Position numbers and translations under genes: made by a program
Notes under the pieces: model-generated
What the model was told of the DNA's origin: nothing
The model's input: the letters and a program-made list of their open reading frames with translations, nothing else
The model's database searches: none
NCBI GenBank assembly: GCA_015657535.1
Contig: JADHZB010001309.1
Location: 1,688 to 19,250, forward strand
DNA length: 17,563 nt
From: Nephromyces sp. MM_2019
Taxonomy: Eukaryota; Apicomplexa; Aconoidasida; Nephromycida
Reading direction: 5' to 3'
Shown here: positions 10,066 through 17,563 of the stretch, piece after piece
How the letters are laid out: every line of letters begins with the position of its first letter
Position numbering within the stretch: position 1 is the first letter of the stretch

Positions 10066-10275
10066 ATGGGGGCAAAATCGCCTTCTAATGATTTGGATAT
10101 ACGCACACCTGAAGGCTTAACCAAAAGTTCAATTCCGTTGAGTAGTCAAAATTATTGGGGCTCATTACCTACACACACAAAACCTTCATATCACTTGGAG
10201 GCCTCCAATGTGTGTGCACCCATGTCTCACCCACCCTCCTATACTCACCATGTAATGTTTCACACAATTGGGTCT
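10066..10275 (+). CDS. Large PHD-finger protein, putative exon 1 (residues 1-70)
   Basis: ATG 10066 follows an in-frame TAG at 10054. The 70-codon stretch is non-repetitive at first (MGAKSPSNDLDIRTPEGL), then has PTHT and SYTHH words like the next exon. It ends in phase 0 before GTATAT, and the following acceptor (TTAG at 10701-10703) opens exon 2 in the same frame. Without splicing the frame runs on into the TG intron as a Cys/Val-rich tail to 10515, which I do not believe is protein. No domain is recognisable, and this exon could instead be preceded by other coding exons. Confidence 0.5.
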
Positions 10276-10589
10276 GTATATGTGCATGTGCGTACTGTGT
10301 GTTGGTTGATGTGTACTGTGTGTTGGTGTGTGTGTACTGTGTGTTGGTGTGTGTGTACTGTGTGTTGGTGTGTGTGTACTGTGTGTTGGTGTGTGTGTAC
10401 TGTGTGTGTGGATGTTTGTGATGTGTGTTGGGATGTATCTACTGTGCGTGAGGATGTGTTTACTGCGTGTTTATTGTATGTGGGGGTGTGTACTGTATGT
10501 ATATGCTATATATGAATTTATATATATGTGTGTAAGTATGTACTTATGTGTATGTATATTTTGATGAGATTGCTCTTGAGTGGCTCTCT

Positions 10590-10624
<35 letters not shown>

Positions 10625-10703
10625 TGTGTATATCTGATGAAATTTTTCAGTGTGTATAATACTCAAAAAATCTAATACGTCTTTATTCGTGTGTGTGTAT
10701 TAG
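10276..10703 (+). other. Intron 1 of the PHD gene
   Basis: It runs from donor TCT|GTATAT to acceptor GTGTATTAG|GCT. It is TG-rich, with a 21-bp minisatellite at its 5' end and a 30-base TA run at 10592-10621. Both ends are in phase 0. The donor is the weaker call; GTCTGT at 10272 is an alternative but would break the frame. Confidence 0.55.
10293..10418 (+). repeat. 21-bp minisatellite in intron 1, about six copies
   Basis: The unit is TACTGTGTGTTGGTGTGTGTG, with starts at 10293, 10314, 10335, 10356, 10377 and 10398. The middle copies are identical, the first and last are variant, and decayed copies continue to about 10500. Confidence 0.85.
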
Positions 10704-11998
10704 GCTGCTTCATTGGGAAGTCATCTATCAGAAGCACACATTCCAGACTCCATAACAGAGCCCAATCAAAGTGATGTATATACACCAATACAGCCCCAAT
10801 ATACACACACAGATAATCGCATAGCCACCTCTGATCCCAATTATAAATACACACTACAACATTATAATTTACCCCATAGGTTTTATACACACAGCCAAGC
10901 ATTTACACACAGTGATGTAAATTTTTCAGACTCTGGTTCAAATCCTCAGTTTACACATTTCTCGAATGCTCAGTCCCCCCTTAATAGCCCCTTCCCGAAT
11001 ACAAAACACTTAATACCCATACAATGCAATAATTATAACATATACACACCACATCTCAACCCAACAGATATACACACACACACACATAATACATATAACC
11101 TTCTAGATAATACATACACACATAAATATCCAAACTCTCCCCAACAAACAGGGAACACACAATATAACCAATCGTGTATCCCCTTAAATTCAGCCCCACC
11201 CCAAAACACTACTGTAGTAGACACCACCTTTCCTATTACACACACACCTCTTTACACAGATACCCCCAACACAACTTCTACAACAGATAACATACATCCA
11301 ATATATTTACAGACCCACTCTAACCAATTTCCTAATATAAATATAGCACACACACACACAAGTAACACGTTACACCCCAATACACACGGACACACCATCA
11401 GCTCATTATTTAACACACACAATCCAAGCTTGGAAAGTGCTACACACACAAGTACGCCCCTAAAGACTATAAATTCTGCATTCCTTAACCCAAACCCTAC
11501 ACACACACACTACCCTCAACACACTTCAAATAACACACACACAAATTATACAACGGATGCTACAAGCCACACCTGTCCATTTGACACACACAGCCATACA
11601 CACACCTCTTTAGATGTTCAATCAACACCTACACACGCTACAGACACGCTCAATGAGTCCCCCCAAAATCACACAGCCTATATAAGCCCACCATTGTGCG
11701 CACAACCTCATCGAAATGACTCTGAAACCTATAAACAACCATTTTATTATCACACACACACACAGGGATTTAACTCACAAAACATATTGTCTGAAGGGCA
11801 AAATACAATGATGAATAAAAAGTGTGATAAAATCCCTACACACCCGATTGTCCACACTCCTAATACACACACACACAAACACACACATACATATACACAT
11901 GCACAGACACATACACCACAACATACTGATAGTGGAACTCCCCAAATGAGTGATCAACAAGCTTACACACCCCTAATTACCCCCGTGTCACAGTCCAG
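10704..11998 (+). CDS. Large PHD-finger protein, exon 2 (residues 71-501)
   Basis: An open frame of 431 codons follows the acceptor at 10703. It encodes a low-complexity region rich in Thr, His, Asn, Ser, Pro and Tyr, produced mainly by ACACAC words (THTH, YTHT). No domain is recognised. Perfect CA runs in the exon stay short, the longest about 15 bases near 11070-11085. The exon ends in phase 2 (TCC-AG|GTTAAT). The extra codons to 12101 are intron read-through. Linkage to exon 3 rests on matching phase, identical composition and the absence of another start. Confidence 0.75.
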
Positions 11999-12256
11999 GT
12001 TAATTTTATATCCAATCCCCCTGTGTATAACTCTATATTACATTTTTATGTGTATCTATATATATATATATATATATATACGTGCATCCAAGTGTGCTTA
12101 AGTGCGTCTGAGAATATCAAGTGTATAAATAGGTATAAGTATGTGAGTGTATTTGATTTGAATAAGCTGTTATTTGATATGTACACGATTAGTGTATAGA
12201 GTGTTTGATAATCTACACACACACTCATACACATTTTCTTATACCTTGTAATACAG
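11999..12256 (+). other. Intron 2 of the PHD gene
   Basis: It is 258 bp from AG|GTTAAT to AATACAG|TAT. It has a TA run at about 12058-12080 and several GTGT words. CA words appear only close to the acceptor (about 12212-12234). Splicing makes a Ser codon (AG+T) and opens the long exon 3 frame. Confidence 0.75.
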
Positions 12257-15200
12257 TATATATGCAAAATGGAATGAGCCCAAATCTACACACACAAGTG
12301 ATAATAAGAAAACTAATGGAGATATAAAGTGTGCACCATCAAGTTCTACACACGAATTAATACATAGGTTAAATCCTACATCACCTCAATATCGTTCAAA
12401 GGTACACACACACACATCTACAAATTCAGCATTCCCTAATCATACAGATGATTCTGATGTTGTGTGTAATGTGTGTTTGAGTGGTGAGTGTGAAGAAAAT
12501 AATAATATTGTTTTTTGTGATGGGTGTAATTGTACTGTACACCAATTATGTTATGGGATTATAGAGATTCCAGAGGGCCCATGGTATTGTTCTGTGTGTC
12601 AATCTAAGCTTCAAAAATCAAATAATAATTTGGTTACACGTCAAGTTGATAGTACACACACATCAGAGTGTACAACAAAGTTAAAGGCAATTGTACACAC
12701 CTCAGAAAGCCATACAACCCCTACACATGTACCTACACACCTTAAAGATTCATCAAGTCCAGATCTCGAGTTGTGTAAGAAAAACAATGCACAAGATTTA
12801 CACACACCTATCCAAACCCATACTACACACACAGCAATTCCTTCTTCGACATTACACACACCTCTACCATCACAGACATCCATCCCATCACACACTCAAC
12901 CCATAGCCCATCCCTCTGATACTGAAGCTATACCTAACCCTACACTCACCACTTATATAGATACATCTACACACACACAACCACACGACACACACCCATC
13001 ATCACAACAACCAGAAAACACACACACAACTTCACAACAACCAGAAAACACACACACAACTTCACAGCTACCAGAAAACACACACACAACTTCACAGCAA
13101 CCAGAAAACACACACACAACTTCACAGCTACCAGAAAACACACATACAACATCACAACAACTACACGATACACACAACGTATCATCACAACAACCAGAAA
13201 ACACATACACAACTTCACAACAACCACAAGACACTCACACATTATCACAGCAATCACAAGACACCCCCTCTACACACATAAAACCTTCTTCAACACCTTC
13301 CACACACACACACCAACAAACACCTGAACCGTTAATAAGGTGTAAGTTATGTTTGAAACCAAATGGGGCTATGAGGCGTGGTCTAGAACGTTTGTGGGTA
13401 CACAGTTGTTGTGTGTTATATAGTAAGAGTGGGCCTAAGTTTAAAGATGGTTATAAATTAGATGAGCCTATGGATATACGATCAAGTTTAAAATTAGCAA
13501 AAACAATGAATTGGAAGTGTTGTTTTTGTAAGAAGGAGGGTTACCCTATAGGATGTTCATATCCAAATTGTAGTGTGTGTATGCATGTAACATGTGCAAA
13601 GGAACACGGTATGCCGTGTGTACTTACACAGATTATGGATGATCAAGAACCACCACAATATTATGTGTGGAAAGCGATTTTTTGTCCGCAACATTGTGAT
13701 CATGAGAGTATAGAAATGGCAAAAAAACATGAAATACAAAAACACACACACACACAAACACGCGGAGGAAATCTTAGTCAGCCAATACATTCACAAGATC
13801 ATCCTATACCAACTACACACAAGATGAAACCCCGCCCAATTTCTAAGCAAGGTGTATCTATTGAAAATACACACAAAGTGAAAAAATCTCATGATGTATA
13901 TACACCTAAAATTGATAATTTATGTATCGATTCGACACAAAATTCTCATTCTCATGAACAAAATCAACCTCATACTACACAATCTGAACATACAACACAC
14001 ACACAACGACCAAATAAACCGAACCTTAAGAAATCCAATAATAAAAACAACACACTCATTGACTATGATAAACAATGTGACTCAGATAGTGATGATCAGA
14101 AAGCAGGTACAGCTACTAACGCACAAATACACGCACCCCCTACAAGAGGGCAACGTGTTAATTGGCATAGATTTGACTGTATGTTTGAGAAAATTCCTTT
14201 GGGAAATAATTCATTGAATATTTTGGCTACACACACACACAATGATAAAAAGAAGGCATATGAAGAGGGTAAAATGATTGAAAGTTTATTACTAGATCAA
14301 AAACCACTCCCAACTATTGATAGCTTCTATCTACCTCCTTCTACACACCCACATGATAGTACATCTATATACACACTTACACACACATTTAATAAAGTCT
14401 TGAAAGAATATAACCCAGAATTCTATAACGCACAACTTAGTACCCATGAACTCACTCATGCACACATACCCACACCCTCTCAAACAAAACATGAATCTGT
14501 GTGTAAAGATATGACGGATCTCCGCCATTTCACTACACACAGTCATGATTCTGAAAATAAGTTTACTGAGTGTGGATCAAGTAATTTTACACACATTGAG
14601 CATAGATCGAGTGAGTTTACACCCCCAGAGGGTACACATACAGAAACAATCAATATTGATACCCCACACACAGAAATTTCACACCCAGAAATTTCACACA
14701 CAGATATTTCACACCCAGATATTTCATACACCGATATTTCACACCCTGTAATCCCACACACAGAAATCCCACAATCTGAGCTTCCCAAAACTGAGTGTAC
14801 ATACACACCACCTCAAATCCCAGTTCCTAGTTACACAACCTCAAACTTAAACCCCTCTCAAGCAATACATACACACACATCTACACCTCTATATTCAACA
14901 CACAATGAACACACTAATCTCGAGTCTATAGAGAGATGTATAGATGGCACACACACACAATCAAACAATGAAATGGTTGATTTAAGTATAGCTGATACGA
15001 ATTCTACACACATGTCTACAAAACAAACAAATCAATTTGAAATAAAACAAGAGAAAATTACATCACCTAAACACACACACATGTTAGATAAGCCTTATGA
15101 AATCCATAATGATACAGCTATATATCCAGATAAAGATACACACAAACAAAATAATTTAGCACTCCCTCTAATGGTTTTATTTGATAGTGGGTTTAGTACA

Positions 15201-17452
15201 GCTTGGGTGTGTTTTACATATGAAGAGAGTGTTGTGAGTGATAAAGAAATGGAGTTATTAAGTCAGTGTAGTAATGCAGTTACACACGAGCCTTTATTGT
15301 ATATGTTTATGGACCAATTTTCAAAATTAAATAATGAAAAAATTACACACCATCCCTTATTCCCTATAACTGACCCAATTAATAGTATCAAATTAGAAGG
15401 TCACACACCCCCTATATCTGATTCTATAGGGTCTATACAGGATACACAATCAATACAAGTTGAACATAAGTTACACACGGTACATACACACACCACAAAT
15501 GAACCCAATACATCTCATGAAGGTCTTGATACACACAAAACAGATGATCATACACACAAAACAGATGATCATACACACCAAACAGATGATCATACACACC
15601 AAACAGATGATCATACACACAAAACAGATGATTATACACACCAAACAGATGATCATACACACACAACACTTTCTGATATTGGCAATTCATCTACACACAA
15701 AAATAAACTCAAACATTTATTTAATAAGATACTCAGAGTTAAAGAATTTTGTTGTTTATCTTACTATCAATTTTTATATTGTAAATACAGGCTTAAATTA
15801 CCCAAATTAATATTTACACCTGATGGTGACTTCAAGTTATATCCATCTGAATTACACACTCCAATCGATACACACAAACTCTCACCCAATACATCTATAC
15901 ACACTACACCTAATTTACCAAACACACACTCTATATCTAGTTTACCATACACACATCCTTCACAAGTACTCTCAAATACACATCCTATACCTCATATACC
16001 TTACACACATACTTCATCAACACACCCATCAACACACACACACCTCAATAATTATATATATCCACATAATAAGTTATGTACAAATGATGTATATACAAAG
16101 AATGAGTTGAATGCTGAATTAGACAAGATTGATTCATATAAATCAAATACAAAATCATACACACCCAACAATAATATGCACAACAACACACACAACAACA
16201 CACACAACAACACACACAACAACACACACAACAACACACACAATAACATACACACTACACATAATATGGTGTGTGTAGGTGGATATACATGGGATATGTC
16301 ATATCCAACAAATTGGCGTGATTCATGGTATTCAAATTTGGCTGAAAATGAAAGTGATTTTGTAGGTTTACAGTGTGTAAGATATATGGAAACATTACAA
16401 TTAGTAAGGCAAAATTTGAATTCAATTAAACAAACATTGTTAGAAAATATATTAGAGGAAAATCAACAGCCTATACGTATATCTGAGATATCATACACAT
16501 ATCGTGAAAAGGTGTGTAAGTACACTGTAATGAATCAATGGTCACAATTAAAGAGATTTCTTATAGAGGGTTTAACAGATCGTGATGAATTAATATTAAC
16601 AACAGATAAATACAAATCAAATACACATGATCAAATCAATATACATGATAAAACACAGTATGAATATACACACACCGTACAAGGAAATTACTTGAATAAA
16701 TCAAGTTATATCAAATCAAATAATATCAAATCAAATACACACACAAAACAACATGATACACACAAACATAAATCAAAATCTATACAACAATCAAATGATG
16801 AAACACAACCTATACCTTTATATTGTTCAGTATGTTTCCAAGATGATAAATCACACCTTAACCCTATATTTACATGTACACGGTGTCATATGTGTGTACA
16901 TAAAAATTGTTATGCAATTGCAAAATTGAGTGAAGATACATCTACACACGAAAATGGTTCAGCTATTGATTGGATGTGTAAACGGTGTGAACTTGAAAAA
17001 AAACATTTAGGTACACATTGGCATAGTCAATTTCAAGCTAACTCTATATTATGTCAAATATGTGGTAGAGGGGGTGGTGCCCTTAAAATGACCCTACATG
17101 AAAATTGGGTACACATTATGTGTGCAGTGTGGTTAATGCCCGAGACAAAATGCCTCAACCTTGAAAAATTGGAGCCTTGGGATGTGTGTCAAATTCAATC
17201 TTGGCGGAGAGAAAAATTATGTATGGTGTGTAAAAAGCCATGGGGTTATACTGTACGTTGTTCTTCACACACACACACTGGCTGTGAATGTGTATTTCAT
17301 CCTATGTGTGCATGGTTACATGGTTTATATATTGAAGTGTGTGAAGATAAATATTCTTTTATGGAATGGAATGGTTTATCTGATTATTGTTTTAGCCAAC
17401 CTCATTTTCAATCCTATTGCCTTGAACATACACCCCCACATGTTGAAGGGAG
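12257..17452 (+). CDS. Large PHD-finger chromatin reader, exon 3 (residues 502-2233, continues beyond window)
   Basis: One frame stays open for about 5.2 kb. Domains: PHD finger at residues 572-616 (FCDGC, VHQLCYG, PEGPWYCSVC); zinc knuckle plus extended PHD at 864-982 (CKLC, LWVHSCC, then CCFC, MHVTC, FCPQHC); second PHD at 2025-2079 (CSVC, VHKNCY, WMCKRC); second knuckle plus extended PHD at 2101-2226 (CQIC, NWVHIMCAVW, CMVCKK, FHPMCAW). This is the PZP arrangement of BRPF, JADE and AF10/AF17, which binds unmodified histone H3 tails, present twice. Between them are low-complexity linkers with four in-frame repeats and less repetitive segments near 1132-1197, 1469-1538 and 1839-1953 of unknown function. 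Apicomplexan PHD1/PHD2 proteins of the GCN5 complex are plausible relatives. The exon ends in phase 2 at GGG-AG|GTATGT, so the C-terminus is missing. Confidence 0.9.
12465..12599 (+). other. PHD finger 1 (domain)
   Basis: A C4HC3 finger: CNVC, then FCDGC and NCTVHQLCYGI, then PEGPWYCSVC. It closely follows the first PHD of BRPF/JADE/AF10 proteins (CDGC...VHQxCYG...PEGxWxCxxC), which reads H3 with unmethylated Lys4. The acidic stretch before the core (GECEE) fits that binding mode. Specificity is inferred from the family. Confidence 0.93.
12999..13265 (+). repeat. 30-bp (10-residue) in-frame tandem repeat, nine copies
   Basis: The consensus peptide is SQQPENTHTT at residues about 750-839. Early copies are nearly identical (Q/L at position 3); the last three diverge. 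The unit is a multiple of three, so copy-number change keeps the frame. It lies in the linker between PHD 1 and its extended-PHD partner. Confidence 0.92.
13341..13697 (+). other. Zinc knuckle + extended PHD 1 (domain)
   Basis: The knuckle CKLC...LWVHSCC is followed by CCFCKKEGYPIGC, CSVCMHVTCAKEHG and KAIFCPQHC. This is the HC5HC2H extended-PHD pattern of BRPF/JADE/AF10/MLL-type proteins. All expected Cys/His ligands appear present. Confidence 0.93.
14667..14771 (+). repeat. 15-bp (5-residue) in-frame tandem repeat, seven copies
   Basis: The units are HTEIS, HPEIS, HTDIS, HPDIS, YTDIS, HPVIP and HTEIP. HT and HP alternate, suggesting a 30-bp higher-order duplication. It lies in the linker between the two PZP modules. 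Confidence 0.92.
15531..15656 (+). repeat. 21-bp (7-residue) in-frame tandem repeat, six copies
   Basis: The units are THKTDDH or THQTDDH, with one Tyr variant, giving an acidic and His-rich stretch. The DNA copies differ by single bases, indicating recent expansion. Confidence 0.95.
16179..16250 (+). repeat. 12-bp (4-residue) in-frame tandem repeat, six copies
   Basis: The unit CACAACAACACA encodes HNNT. Five copies are identical and the sixth reads HNNI. It sits just before a less repetitive Trp-containing segment starting near 16266. Confidence 0.95.
16824..16988 (+). other. PHD finger 2 (domain)
   Basis: CSVC, FTCTRCHMC, VHKNCYAI and WMCKRC give a C4HC3 finger of the same class as PHD 1, at residues 2025-2079. 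It has a longer loop (LSEDTSTHENGSAID) before the last Cys pair. Confidence 0.9.
17052..17429 (+). other. Zinc knuckle + extended PHD 2 (domain)
   Basis: CQICGRGGGALKM and NWVHIMCAVWLMPE form the knuckle. CMVCKKPWGYTVRC, CVFHPMCAWLHG and YCLEH form the extended PHD. These follow PHD 2 after only about 21 residues, the compact PZP spacing normal for BRPF/AF10. Confidence 0.93.
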
Positions 17453-17471
17453 GTATGTGTGTGTGTTTGGA

Positions 17472-17563
<92 letters not shown>
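17453..17563 (+). other. Start of intron 3, running out of the window
   Basis: Donor GG-AG|GTATGT is followed within about 25 bases by an uninterrupted TG run from 17478 to the last base (86 bases, at least 43 units). The frame stays open through the run as Cys/Val, but the donor and the end of the domain argue that it is intron. Confidence 0.75.

Noticed and set aside
10066..10515. 149-codon frame including a Cys/Val-rich C-terminal half
   Set aside because: The second half is the TG minisatellite after a GTATAT donor; splicing at 10275/10704 joins the first half in frame to a long Thr/His-rich exon.
10930..10955. GGTTCAAATCC, a tRNA T-loop-like motif
   Set aside because: No matching acceptor stem or D and anticodon arms surround it, and it lies in coding exon 2.
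12953..13257. Minus-strand frames rich in Cys/Val opposite the PHD gene
   Set aside because: They are the antisense of the 30-bp repeat (CA repeat read backwards as Val/Cys) and lie opposite a well-supported coding exon.
15531..15656. Regular direct repeats that might suggest a CRISPR array
   Set aside because: The units are contiguous 7-codon repeats without unique spacers, inside an open frame of a eukaryotic gene.

Overview
The window is nuclear DNA of a eukaryote, most likely an alveolate and probably an apicomplexan. It is AT-rich, has GT-AG introns of about 250-500 bp, uses the standard code, and encodes proteins full of Thr/His/Asn/Gln/Ser low-complexity sequence around small conserved domains. 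I cannot name the species. Two genes can be supported, both on the + strand and both concerned with transcription or chromatin.

Layout. 1-2440 is TG-rich non-coding DNA with minisatellites. Around 2410-2460 the strand bias flips, and 2460-3609 is CA-rich and then C/T-rich leader DNA. 3610-4844 is a two-exon gene for a divergent TATA-binding-protein-like factor of 242 residues. 4845 to about 5440 is CA-rich and probably its 3' UTR. About 5440-8900 is a gene-free spacer that looks about 85% AT in the stretches I counted and has almost no CA/TG bias. About 8900-10065 is a C/T- and CA-rich leader. 10066-17452 holds three exons of a very large PHD-finger protein (at least 2,233 residues). It carries two BRPF/JADE/AF10-type PHD + zinc-knuckle + extended-PHD (PZP) modules, and the gene leaves the window through an intron that starts with at least 43 TG units.

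The most striking feature is a strand partition. On the sense strand the exons and probable UTRs are full of ACACAC (Thr-His when translated), while all four introns seen, one of them only partly, are full of TGTGTG. The two sequences are complementary, so a pre-mRNA would hold exon and intron segments able to pair. The bias may also outline the transcription units.

The TBP-like factor would act at promoters. The PHD protein would read histone H3 tails, possibly inside a GCN5/SAGA-like complex as known for apicomplexan PHD1/PHD2 proteins; that role is inferred from the domains only.
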